The notes below the pieces were generated by a model, which did no database searches, was not told the origin of the DNA, and was given only the letters and a program-made list of their open reading frames with translations. A stretch of 64,000 bases of DNA, from the NCBI GenBank assembly GCA_022592435.1, contig JABYQS010000018.1, forward strand, positions 327,177 to 391,176, written 5' to 3'. This stretch comes from Cerioporus squamosus (taxonomy: Eukaryota > Basidiomycota > Agaricomycetes > Polyporales > Polyporaceae). The position numbers and the translations under genes were made by a program. Below, piece by piece: positions 1 through 11,094 of the stretch; within the stretch, counting starts at the first letter, position 1, and every line of letters starts with the position of its first letter.

Positions 1-3000
1 TCCGTCCGGACTCACTTGTATTCAGCCTTCCCGCCAACGCGTCGGGCCTGAACGAACTGAGACTTCAAGATGTTGATCATCTCCTGCCGTGTTTGTGGTG
101 AATTGATCTGTGAACGGAGAAGGGAGTCAGGCCAGATGTTTCTGAGCTTGAAGGTAAGTGGCCGAGATACCTTCATGCATCATTTGATGTGGTCGATCAT
201 CTCTGCCATAGTCTCTGACTCCTTGGGCCTCTTGCGCTGTTGGTGGCGTCGTGGAGACGGAGCAAGACCAGAGACAGAAGCCTCCGAGTCAGATCCTGCT
301 ACACTGCCTGCGTGGTTCCTGCGTCCACGATGCACACCAGCGGCAGTCGGTGTTTCGTCGTTGTCGTCGTCTTGACCCTTGCTTGCCATACACATGCGAC
401 AGAACATCTTCCCGTTCATTCCCACATGGCAAGCGATCTCGCTTTGCATGGGGTTATCTCCGAGGATGGCTAGCACCGACGGTACCAGAAGCACCATCTC
501 CTGAAGCTCGCAGTCCCAAGCCCACACACCCAAAGTCTGGCATGCCCTAGACAAGCCGTGAGTAAGTACATAGCCAGCTGTCGAACAAGCACAGTGAGAT
601 GGACTTACAGCAACTGATCCGCAATGCCATCGAGCATCTCCAGAGGTGGTGCAGCATTGGAGGTAGCAAGGAAGTGCACATTGTATTCATGGTGTACAAG
701 GCAACGTGGGAGCCCGGCAGCCGTGAACAGGAACGAGTTGTGTTTATTCCATTTTTTCGAGACATTGCTGGATGTGTCATCGCAAAATAACCACATCGGG
801 AATGCAAAGACTCGGTGTCCTTTTGCGAGCTGCCTCCAGTGATTCTCACCGCGCGTCCCCTGCGCAGTCCATGGCGAGAGACGACCCGATGCATCTGTTT
901 GCACTCCTACAATGTATGCATCAATACCAGGAAAGAGGGAACTCAGAGCGTGAGGATGGACATACCAATGATTATGCATGGATCGGGGAGATCGTGATGA
1001 TGGTAAGTCTCCCAAAGAACAGGAAACGACGTCAGAACGTCGTGACACCTAATTTCGGTAGACATGTGCTGCGCAATGACCCAACCACTCTTGTCTGCCG
1101 TGGGCACCATCATCCACCCCCATGCCATTGTATCCTTCCCACGAGTGAAGAACCGAACTGGCATGCAGATGCAACTGTCGTGCAGCTGCGCCGGTTCGAG
1201 GACATAAAAGTCTTGGTCATGAATGCATAGCATGGGTGTCGCAAGGTCTGGGTCGAGCTCTCGCAGCCAGCGCGATCCCTGCCACACTTCGGATAGTCGT
1301 CGACCAGCATCCTCTGGGAGGAAGTGGAGATGCTTGCGAACTTGAGGATTGGCAACTTCCTACACAGTAGTGCTGTCAATTCAGTGCTCGCATTCTGTGA
1401 CTGACCCATGCGGACTGTACGGACCTGTGCAATCAATGCTGCCATGTCATTGACGTAGTATATGTGCCCCATCGCGCCCTTGTACCTGATGCTCGCGACT
1501 CCATAGATGCGCTGTAGTGCCCTTGTCACCCGGTCCATCGTATGTTCAGTTGGAATGTCTGAAATCCCCATGGTGATAAGGGCCCAGTGGATGACGGTGT
1601 TCTGCTTTTCGGAGAACACACAGCGCAGGATATGTCGCAGTATATCAGGGATTAATATCTGTCTAGTACATGAACAACATCGTACAGAGTTCGAAATACA
1701 CATTACGCACCTCACGGTCCAGCCATGGGAAACAAGGGTTGTCCATGTTGCTGACAATATGAGAGGGACGACTAGGTTGTCCCATGTCTGCAGCAGAAGG
1801 GTTTAGTGACAGGAAGCCCGCGCCACACTGAAACAGTAGACGCACCACTGTGGCTCTGGCCTGGTTGCTCATCGACACCGTCCTCGCTTGATTGCGTGCC
1901 TCCAGACTGATCTTGGGCATCGTTGTCTTCTTCATCCTCCTGCCCTTCATTCCCGGATTCTTCTTCGTCATCGGACTCGCATCCTATGTCCGCAGAGTCC
2001 AGGAGGTAAGCTCGTAGCGCAGAGCTGATGCGGGCTAGAGCAGTTTCCTCTGTGCTTGGCTGCAGTCGCAAACCGCCTGTAACTCTGGCCCAGTCGATCT
2101 CAATATCAGGAGAATTGGTCGTTGCTTCACCGTGGGATGATTCTATGCCACTGCTTGCCTGTAGTTGGTCGAATATCTCTAAGAGAGGTGAGCGGATGTT
2201 GAGATCGGGTATGAAGCCATTGGCAGCCTTGTCGTCGACATCCATGAAGGAGCAGCCTGCGGACTCAGAGCTGAAGTCGACATCGAAGTGCGACGGTACG
2301 AACGGCAAAGGCGGGCAGACAGATGCCAATGTCCCGGCGGGACACGTGCTCGAGGAGGCGCTCGAGGACTGCTCCTGGGTGACTCTCCACTTGTGGCGCC
2401 GCTGATGGGTCTTCGAGTCTTCGTGCTTATGGACGAAGTAACGATGGATTGGATCCACATCGTCGCATAGAAGACACTTGAAGTAACCTCTCCATCTCCC
2501 GCCCAGTGCTTGGAAATCTACGACCATCAGAAGCCATACAGAGCGGCATTAAAGACCTAATATATGTACCCTTTGTGTGCTTCACCTTGAAGCAACCGGT
2601 GCAACCAGTAAAAGACACTGTTTCCGAGTCTTTCACTGATTGAGCGGATTAGTTCAGGGTATACGCGGCCTAGAACTTCAAGTGGAGCTTACCTTGGTCA
2701 CGAGCAGATCCACCCATGACACATGTCCAGACGTGCAATGTTGAGAAATTCTGCACACCAATGTCCCGGAGTCGGTCACTGGGATGGAGTGGGGCAGGCG
2801 AGTACGCCGGGAAGATGAGGTACTGCCGGACTCGTTCGAGTGGAGTGATAGCCCGGCGATGCCGCAATGTCGCGACAACTTCTGACACGGTCCAGTACGG
2901 TTGTGCTCAAAGTAAGATTGTTCGTTGCGAGGTCCCAGCCACAAAAATCATGATATGCAGGTCGGACGGCGCGTTCGGGCCCACGGCAGAAATCGTTCTT

Positions 3001-3060
3001 GCCAGTGCCTGCTGTAACGTGTCCAGCACGGGGGATCTTCCCTTGAGCATGTCCTTCACC
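1..3060 (-). mobile_element. Plavaka-like DNA transposon, transposase gene (5' part, runs off the left edge)
   Basis: A multi-exon transposase is read on the minus strand from about 3060 down to base 1. In order there is a segment with a ubiquitin-like tail ending in GGSARDQ (3060-2697, donor GTAAGC), a short Cys-containing exon, a zinc-finger-like CLLC...H..H stretch and an acidic region (2527-1772). Then come conserved transposase blocks PWLDREVRNVYFELCTMLF, DQDFYVLEPAQLHD, NKHNSFLFTAAGLPR and LGDNPMQSEIACHVG. From memory these blocks are typical of the Plavaka (CACTA-related) cut-and-paste transposases that are abundant in basidiomycetes. The blocks lie in several frames joined by probable short introns. 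One in-frame stop near 2910 and the missing C-terminus mean activity cannot be judged. The C-terminal part of this copy would lie outside the window. Family assignment is fairly sure, exon limits are not. Confidence 0.72.
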
Positions 3061-3622
3061 ATATGATGCTTCACTACAGGTACCTGTACCTCTGATTACG
3101 ATGCCTATCAGTACCGCACAGCTGATGTTGCATGGGCACAACATTGACTTACCAACCCACAGGCTGTACAGAAGGCACCCGAGGTGCAAAGCTGAACTCC
3201 AAAGCGCAAACACGACTTCCTCGAAGTGCATCCGAGTCTGCAGTAGGAACCTGAGCATCCAGCTGGTGAGTGTGTACGAGGCTGTGTACAGGGCACATAG
3301 AATAGATACCGCGGCCAGTGCTTTCTGTCCGCAGTGCTTTCTGTCTGCGAAGGAACTTGAAGACTTGTTCGTGTTTGACGTGACATGCGCGAGGGCGAGT
3401 GCGCCTCAAAAAATGTTGCTTTATTGCGATGAGTCGGCGCGGTAATGCTGGACGTCTGCTTCGCGGTCTGAGCTGGAGACGACGCGCCATGGCTCTGCGT
3501 GCCATGGCTCTGCGAGTCGTGACACAGGCAGCCAAGGCAGCAGGAGAGAGCTGTGAGGCCGGTGAGGACGCGTCGAGGAGCGTCTGCCCTGAGTAAGCGC
3601 TCAATGACTCACGCGCCCAGAG

Positions 3623-3823
3623 GCTATCCGTGGACCGTCCATAAACTGTCTTGATTCAATTCTCAAACAGTGCTTGAACACTCTCTCTACACATCTCTAC
3701 GGAACCATCTATGGGCTCTTACGGACTGGACTCATAAACTCTTCGTAAATTGGCCCTCTCCGTGGACTGTCGTAAAAGGCCAGTTGGCTGTGTAACCCAC
3801 AGGTGGATCCGTGCTCAGCCTTA
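3623..3823 (+). mobile_element. Solo hAT terminal region (right end)
   Basis: Bases 3793-3823 end in GTGCTCAGCCTTA, preceded by GTAACCCACAGGTGGATCC. This closely matches the right end of the complete hAT element at 54450-54487. The stretch before it repeats TCCGTGGAC-type motifs (near 3629 and 3740), as expected of hAT subterminal repeats. The 8 bp after the end are AGATTCAG. I did not find the same 8 bp at a matching left end within 2640-3790, so this looks like a truncated or non-autonomous copy. Confidence 0.6.
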
Positions 3824-4675
3824 AGATTCAGCCCGTCGTCTCACGCCGATGTAATGATGGTTGCACCATCTGACGACTCCGGCACGCTTGACCATCCATA
3901 CCTCTACGCTCGGGTGCTGAGCGTGTTCCCCGTAAAGGCGTATCTTGCTGGAGAAGGTGGGACCACGGACTCAGATGAGCAGCTTCTGCACGTTCTCTGG
4001 GTTTGCTGGTTTGAGCTCGAGACGAGCGCCCCAGGTGGCTTTGGAACACGTCGCCTGCACCATCTGCGGTTCGCAGAGGTCAACAACGTGAATGAGGCTT
4101 TCAGCTTTATCTCACCAGACAAGCTCTTGCGCAGTGTTCATCTTATTCCAGCATTCGCTCATGGCCGCTCAGACTCCGCCTTACCGGGATCCAGCATTGC
4201 GTGGCGCGACAGTGACGCACATGATGATGATATCGATTGGAACTACCACTATGTGGGCATGTGAGTAGTCCTCTCCTCGGTTCTGGTGACCAGCAGCACT
4301 CTGACCGTCATATACAGGTTCTCTGACCGTGACCTATTTATGCGCTTTCTTGGCGGGGCCGTCGGACACCAGCACATCCAGAATGTGACTTCTGCACAAC
4401 CTGATTTCGACAAGCCTGACTCGGAGATCTTGGAGGACTCCGAAGCTGCCTCATCAGGTGCCACAGTGCACTTGGAGCAAGCTGCCTCTGATCCTGTTGA
4501 GCAGGAGATTGAGGAGGACTCGGAGAATGACGAAGAAGCGGACTATGGCTATGTCTCTTCTGGGGACGAGGAGAACGAGCGCGAGAACGGCGGTGCAACC
4601 CCAGAGAGCCGGAGGGCGACAACGACGACTTCGGAGAGGACATTGCCACGGGCGGAAGGGTATGCTGACCTATAG
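3824..4675 (+). pseudogene. C-terminal fragment of a Plavaka-like transposase
   Basis: Two exons are read in frame, joined by a 57-bp intron (about 4262-4318, GTGAGT...TACAG). The first carries HPYLYARVLSVF, LWVCWFELETS, LRFAEVNNV and LIPAFAHGRSD. The second starts FSDRDLFMRFLGGAVGH and ends in a long Glu/Asp-rich tail with GYADL before the stop. This block order is, from memory, the conserved C-terminus of basidiomycete Plavaka-type transposases. The fragment is on the opposite strand to the transposase at 1-3060, so it belongs to a different copy. Its 5' side is cut exactly where a hAT end abuts it, so the N-terminal and catalytic parts are missing. Confidence 0.7.
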
Positions 4676-5584
4676 AATACCTCGTAGTACTTACCCAGAG
4701 CTGTACATATCTGAGTTACACCAATTGTATGCACCGCAGGACGTCTTCGAGGCGCACATCCCGATTAGGTCAACCAGACGCCCGACCGACTCGAGAGACC
4801 TATCGCCGGTGGGGCTTAAACCGCTAAGGTCAACGGACATTGCCTTAATGTTCCTCACCTATGCCAGCATGTATTGGAGCAGTATATTTGTACCACCCTG
4901 TGAGGATAAAGTGCGGATGGTTTTGGTTGCGCACCGGAGATGGGTGCCTCGATTGCCTATTTTGGGGCAGCAGGCGCAGAGACAAAGCAAGGCCACGCTC
5001 GCTACTCTTCCCACCACCTCCATCATGCTTGTCATCTTCCTCCATCTCGCTGCTGCCTGCACTCCGTCTCCAAAGCTTCAAGACTATGGCTGAAAGGTTA
5101 GAACCATAGCCGGCCCTTCCAAAGATCCCTGCGGCTGCTTACGAGATGTGTCAGAGAGTGAAGTGCTCCACCTGCAGTCACAGGACATTGCGACACCTCT
5201 GACTCTGAGGATCACTCATGCAATAGTAAGTCCGTACGCCTTGTATTCTGCTGATCGCTTACTGTCTGGGACTTGCAGACATCTCCGAGTACCCATCCAC
5301 AAGTCGTCCGCATACTCTGGACGCTGCACTGCAGTCCAACTCCGAAGAGCCAGGAGGATGGTTGCAGGGGGACATGCCACACAGAATACGTAAGTCATCA
5401 TACATATCTCGTTCACCTGTGTGTGGCGCTTCATGCATGTCCCACTCGGATAGGGGTTGTCCGAGATAAAGACACCGTCCATGAGATCTTGGCAGCTGAC
5501 AATTACACCAATGGCCGACCGCCCAGTCACTTCCCTATCACCTCTCGGTTCTCCCCAGGTTTCAGCATATGACAGTTCCACCAT

Positions 5585-6127
5585 ATGCTCGATCAGGTGA
5601 CGATGGAGGAAGCGAAGCTGTTGGACTTCATAGGGGTGCAGTGCGGGAGACTGGCACAGGAGAATCGGGTTCCAGGGACGCGTGCAACCGCCGTTGAACG
5701 TGAGCAGCAGCGCTTTCTATTGCGTCTCCTGTTCACTTCGGCTACCGCGATGGTCAAGGGGATGGCCTCAAACGACACTGACCAACAACGGCTCACCGTT
5801 GAGAACATCCGGAGTGCAGTGGAAGCAATGGACAAGCTTGTGGAGGTAGAGATCCGGGTTAGAGACAAGGCACGGACCACAGTTCAAGGGCACGTTGTAC
5901 GAATAGACATGCCAGATCATCGTTGCAAACACGGTCTTGCATTGAATCTTTACCAGATTGACCTTCGGTATGCAGAAACAGCTAATAGGACAGCACACTT
6001 GCAAGTCATGGCAGTCAGACACCGCAGACACCGCGAAGCCCCGTCCTTATCCTCCCCCCGATTGTGCGGCGCGATTTCATATGGTCCCAATACATCAGAA
6101 TATCCCAGAATATCTACCAATAAGTAG
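5585..6127 (+). CDS. Hypothetical protein, doubtful
   Basis: An open frame of 180 codons. The first hundred codons look protein-like, with charged amphipathic stretches such as TMEEAKLLDFIGVQC and SAVEAMDKLVEVEIRVRDKA that would form helices. The part after about 5880 becomes low in coding character and may be intron or untranslated sequence. I do not recognise a domain. It lies just downstream of transposon fragments and could itself be a transposon remnant. Confidence 0.3.
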   Translation: MLDQVTMEEAKLLDFIGVQCGRLAQENRVPGTRATAVEREQQRFLLRLLFTSATAMVKGMASNDTDQQRLTVENIRSAVEAMDKLVEVEIRVRDKARTTVQGHVVRIDMPDHRCKHGLALNLYQIDLRYAETANRTAHLQVMAVRHRRHREAPSLSSPRLCGAISYGPNTSEYPRISTNK

Positions 6128-6688
6128 AAGTTCCTCCTGCCACTCGCGCGGCACTGGAGCGATTGGACTTGCTTGCAATGTCGCCCAATAGAGGCGCGGA
6201 GTTTGCAAGCGCCAGAATGCTTGAGAGTGTTTCAACATTTTGCTGATGACGGCATTCCCGTTCCTCCGCGGATCCGCCTGTTTCATTTGATCATCACCAA
6301 CGACCTCGGCATCGTCCAAAACGCGGACTCACAGGAATGGCAGGAGATTCGTTGTGCTCTGCATGTTCGCGAACCAATAAGGGCCTGGTCGGCAGCATCA
6401 ACCCCCCAGGGGTTGAAAGCGCCAAATGTTGATCAACCTTGGGATCACACAAAAACAAGAGCGCTTGCGTCTTATAATCGACTCGTTGCGATCGGTGGCT
6501 GTGTTGAGACCTGTCACGGTTCACCTTGATCGAGCGCTTGCGACCATTCCGGCTCTCCCGGTGATTTTCCGAGTTCTCCATCAGTGAATCAAACACTGCT
6601 CGATAGACGCGTATCGAGTTCCGTATGGGTCTACCGAGTCATTATGGAATTGTCGAGGGGTAATGGGTTATTGTAGATGTCATATTGG

Positions 6689-6795
6689 TCTATAGGGGTG
6701 CGCCCACGTATCTATAGACCTCTATAGACCTCCGCGGGCAGGGCGATAAACGACTACAGAGGCTTGCGGGCACCATGGCAGGGGTCTATAGGCCC
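6689..6795. repeat. Cluster of CTATAGAC / GTCTATAG words
   Basis: The words GGTCTATAGG, TCTATAGACC and GGTCTATAGGCC recur several times in about 100 bp, with more copies near 7668-7682. Inverted short words of this kind are common near the ends of small DNA transposons, but no clear terminal inverted repeat or target duplication was found. Confidence 0.4.
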
Positions 6796-8369
6796 ATTTG
6801 AGACTGGCTGGTTCACCTTGGTTGAACAAGCTGGACGGGAGCAATCAAACCATTGAACAGATGAGCTGAACCAATAGATCATATGAATGCGACTACAATA
6901 CACAAGGACTACTACGCTTACGTAAGCTCCATGTCCAGTCAACACCATCCTAGACCCTCGACGCGCGTACCTGCTCGGTGTCTTGCAAGTTGCTAGCGAT
7001 GTGGATGATGCAGCAGGACATATCACACTTACTATCTCTGATGAATACACGGAGTTCCTGGAACAGGTTGAGTCGTCTTGTGCATGTGGATATTACCATC
7101 GACGGTCGCAATTGCGTCGCACTAAAACTTACGAGCGACTTACCAGGTGGCACATACTTACCTTGTCGCAGATGTCATCAGTCTGGTCCGAACACTCACC
7201 AATAGTAAGTCTCGGTGCTCTTGTCTCGGAGTGATGTTGATGGTGTGCAGGGACTCGCGCTCAGAGCAAGAGTCAGGGGGGAGGAGGGGGGAGGAAAGTT
7301 GGACTCGGGGATGATGGTGGAAGGAGAACAAGTTGTGGAGAATCGATGGGATCATGATAGCGACCTATATCAAGTGGGCTTCTTCACGTTCGAAAGCCAA
7401 CCCTGGGAGGTACAGACGCGTCAACAAACACGTTCTGTTGACGCGTCGTGCGGTCACGAGGTCGAAGCCCCCGCATGTTGAGTCCGGTCCGGAATCCTTG
7501 GGCCAACGGGGCGAACTGATGGATTCCTACCAGGTTTATTCGCTGACGACAAGAGCCTACAGGGATCTACAAGAACTTGTCGAACTCGATGAAATCCTAG
7601 AGACGTGTGTCGTCTCCAGTCTTTTCTACAAATCTCTGTAATTGTCTGTAAGTCCCCGTCGCCGTCTATAGCCGTCTATAGGCAAGTGTTCGATTCGCTG
7701 ATGTCCTGTCCAAAAGGCTGCTGCACATTGCCTCTTAGATTTAGTGTATCCGCTCAGTGTAAATGACTAAATCTACCTAATGAGCCTCTTCTCTAGTATG
7801 TCTGCTGCCTGTAGCAGTTGTTTTCACTTCAAAATTCGCATTTACGCCCTCACAACAACTCGTCCACTTCCAGGGGGGTTAGAAAGCCGCGCACCGGAAG
7901 CGCCTGTTACTGATCCAGTCACGCTTAATCACACGAGTTACGGTCCGTTACCAGTTGACCCCGTGATCTCCGGAGATCTCGGCCATATCTCGACCCACTG
8001 ACCTTTTGAGGTTGATCCCGGGGTTGATGCTGCCGACCAGGCCCTAAGAGTTCTCTGGCTTGGCTACGTGGTCGCAACCAATCTCGGAGGACAGCGCCGA
8101 CTTGTACGTGGCAAGGTATCGGTCTCCGCGACTCCATGCATACTCTGACCGAGTTGCAGATATAGTGGGCTCGGGCGCAACTTCTCGCGTGATGCAGCTA
8201 TGTATGTTGACCGCGCGGGTAAGTTCGTCTCGCGATCGCGAGCCGCGTGCCGAGAGCTGCACTAATTAGGATGTGTTGTCAGCAAGGTTTCGCGATTCAC
8301 ACGGCTCCAGGCGGCAACTAGATGGCTCTCCGCCCCGGCAGCTTGTGGCGGTCGGGTCTGCACATACAT

Positions 8370-8514
8370 CCTCCTCCTCCTCCTCCTCCTCCTGCGTGGC
8401 TGCCTACGCTTTACGCATGACATTCGTCATCCCGATGCCAGCAAGGGGAGCTCCGCCGGCGGCAGTAGCCTAAGCGGGATTCGTGGCCCGCGCGCGCGCG
8501 CTGGCCGAACACAG

Positions 8515-8553
<39 letters not shown>
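8370..8553. repeat. Three microsatellites: (CTC)n, (CG)n, (CT)n
   Basis: (CTC)8 lies at 8370-8393, an alternating CG tract at 8489-8501 and a CT tract of about 40 bp with one T interruption at 8514-8553. They lie just past the 3' end of the MYND gene. Confidence 0.9.
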
Positions 8554-8845
8554 CCGCTTTGCCAAGTTCTGCATGTCCCCGACGCGTGCGGAGCAACGCA
8601 CAACTCGTATCATCAGCAATACGCACCACGGATTGCACTACTGTCATCTTGCGATCATCTTCAACTAATCCGGCCACCCGTCCACGTCGGAAGCCGAACG
8701 GGGTTCGGTGCGACAGTCAAATGCACTCTGTATAAGGTCTCACATCGATTGTCCAAGTGCATGTATGTGGTCTCCGCTCCGTTCACCATCGCTTTATCAG
8801 TGACATATCTCATTCCTACTTAGCTGCTGTTTTGATTGCTCCCCC

Positions 8846-11094
8846 CTACCTACGACGCCCCTCGCAGGTCCGCTTATGCGTCTCCCAATGGGGCTTCTGG
8901 CACGCCGTGTCGCAGTACCTACAGGATCAGGTGAGCAATCATTGCATGTTGGATGATCATCAGTTATACTTGCCACGTCTCTCTGCATCCTTTACATTTC
9001 TTCAACGTTGCGCTCAGAGCTCTACAACGTGAACAGCGGTGCATGCCGAGGTACACTTCTGGCACGGGGCCTTCGTCGCTGCCAGGGATGTGTCTCGTAT
9101 GTTCTGCCCCTGTTCCTGAACAGAGCATCCGCACATTCAAGGCGTTGCAGGATCTGACCACGTCCCCCCATTCACGTAAGCTATCGTCCTGGAGATCTAG
9201 GATGTTGTTCCAGGCTTTGTAGAGACGTGTCTTGCGGACAGAATAGCCAAAGAACTCCATTACGGCATACGTCTCGTGTATCTCGCGCCGGATATGCTAA
9301 GAGCCAGCGATCAGCCGTGCACTACCTGGGTTTCGAGGTACTCACGTCTAGTTCGCTGAGGTCCTGGCTAAGCTCTGATCCCCTCAGAGCGAAAGTGATA
9401 AGCAAACTCCATCCCAGCATTGTCAAGCGCAAATGCGCATCTGGTGCAGCTTCTGCAAGGAAAGTTTGTGCATGATCCCAAGCAGTGCGGAGCACTGCAG
9501 CACCTCTCTCCTGTGCGCGTTCGTCATCTGCCGTGAGGATCTGCTGGAAGCCTTGCCAGACGCCCGATTCCACCGCGCGCCAAAGCAGTTGTTTGCGCAA
9601 GAACGGTGCGCCAATTGAGCATCGTAGGCCTTTCGTGGCTGCGCGTAATTGTTCGCAGGTATCTTCGCAAAGGCTGAGCACGTAATAAGCATACGGATGG
9701 TTCGGATTCCGCGCAATCGTTTCTTGGGCAAGCGCGATCGCCTCTGTCGGGCGGTTGCGTATCATGTAGTACTTCATATCCAATATGTCTGCCGCATCTC
9801 GGTCCGATGGTGCACCACTAAGCCGCAACGCTTTCGCACATTCGGGCAAGGAGTCCGACCATAAAGAGAACGGTAGCCGCGTCAAACTTGCAGCTCGAGC
9901 TCGTTCGTTGCTCAGGACATTATGTTCTAGTTCTTGCCAGCTGCCCTCAATAATTGACGGGGAGCGCTGCACGATGTCCGCGATCGACCGTCCAAGCGCA
10001 GACAAGTCCTGGTCCCGGACTGCCTGGGACATTGCGTCAATGTACTTGAGCGATTGTCGATACAACTGTGAACTATCTGATTGCGAACAGTCCTCTGACG
10101 CCAAGATGACAGTCGGCGGCGGCGGTCCGGCACGTTTCAAGGCTTGCGCAAGGTGATGTAAGTCAACATCATACTTGTCGGGCTCAGGGTCCACCTGAAT
10201 ATTGAGTATCGACTCCAGTGCGGTCGCTCGTGTAGTGAGTTTGTTCGCGCGTAGTAGCACGACGAATAGGGCGTTCAGTGAGACATTGTCCTGGCAGTAT
10301 GCGGGAATATACTGGGCTGGTGTCACGAGCGACATGAGAGCATGAGTGAGCAAAGACCTGGACGGCTGTGGCTTCCGTAGTACATGCAGCATCGTTAGCA
10401 GCACGTCGCGCAGACCCATGTCCTCGATCCGGCGGTCTGTTGTGTCTGGAACGCTACATATCACATAACGAGCCACATGGGCGAGTACCACCACCGCGAG
10501 CTCTGTGACTTCGCGGTCATCTGGGTGGTTTTGCACAATCCGGGTTAGGACACCACTATGTCGTGCGATCTCCTCCAGGATATCTCCTTGGGTCCGACAA
10601 TCGTCATGAGTAAACACGAGCAGAAGTCGGAGTCCTGTGTCACGAGTGAGGTCGTATTCGAGAAGGTCCATGATGTTCTGGATGAGACCTATATCGTATA
10701 AAAAATTTGAGAGTATGTCATGTCGCCATGTCAATCCCGGCTACCTCGCTCGCACAGTTTCTCCTTCAGTATCGAGTCCGCGCACAGCTTGACGAGGATG
10801 TTGACCACTGCAGCTAACAGTTGAGGACTGTTGCGCATCCTCGCAAGCTGGCAGAAAGCCTGAAGTTCCGCGTGTATTCTTTCAATCTCATTGTATGCTC
10901 TCCGAAGTCCGCGGGGTGTAGAGAGATCTAAATGTTTGTCAAGACCAGGTCACCGTGACGGGTGCTAGTAGACGCGACTGACTTGGTATTCTGATGTGAC
11001 TTATCAGGAAGTCCTCGATAGTTCCCCACGAAGATGTATCGTCAAGATTCGCCGGCGCCGAGAGAGTATCGGAAAGTGGGGTATATGGAGGCAT
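8846..11094 (-). CDS. MYND-type zinc-finger protein with helical-repeat N-terminus; one frame break
   Basis: The C-terminus is a complete MYND finger: CSRC, 7 residues, CKGC, 4 residues, YC, 3 residues, C, 7 residues, H, 3 residues, C. It sits in the last two exons (9296-8974 and 8918-8846). They are joined by a 55-bp GC-AG intron (8973-8919), which is needed to complete the finger. The main exon (10688-9346, about 448 codons) is helical with armadillo/TPR-like character and runs into the finger exon across a 49-bp intron (9345-9297). A 56-bp intron (10744-10689) joins it in frame to an upstream exon that reads PRGLRRAYNEIERIHAEL. A likely start ATG is at 11094-11092, giving MPPYTPL. Between LLAPVTVTW and PGLDKHLDL the frame changes at 10945-10949, so this copy may be non-functional. 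The MYND-plus-repeat layout is, from memory, a large basidiomycete family. MYND fingers bind proline-rich partner proteins; the role here is unknown. Confidence 0.75.

Larger units (their letters stand above)
4676..8845. other. Thinly coding region with simple repeats
   Basis: Apart from the weak open frame at 5585 I see no gene I can support. Short open stretches around 5150-5570 have possible splice signals but no recognisable motif. A cluster of CTATAGACC/GGTCTATAG words lies at 6689-6795 with a further pair near 7668-7682. Simple repeats occur at 8370-8393 (CTC)n, 8489-8501 (CG)n and 8514-8553 (CT)n. Confidence 0.5.
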
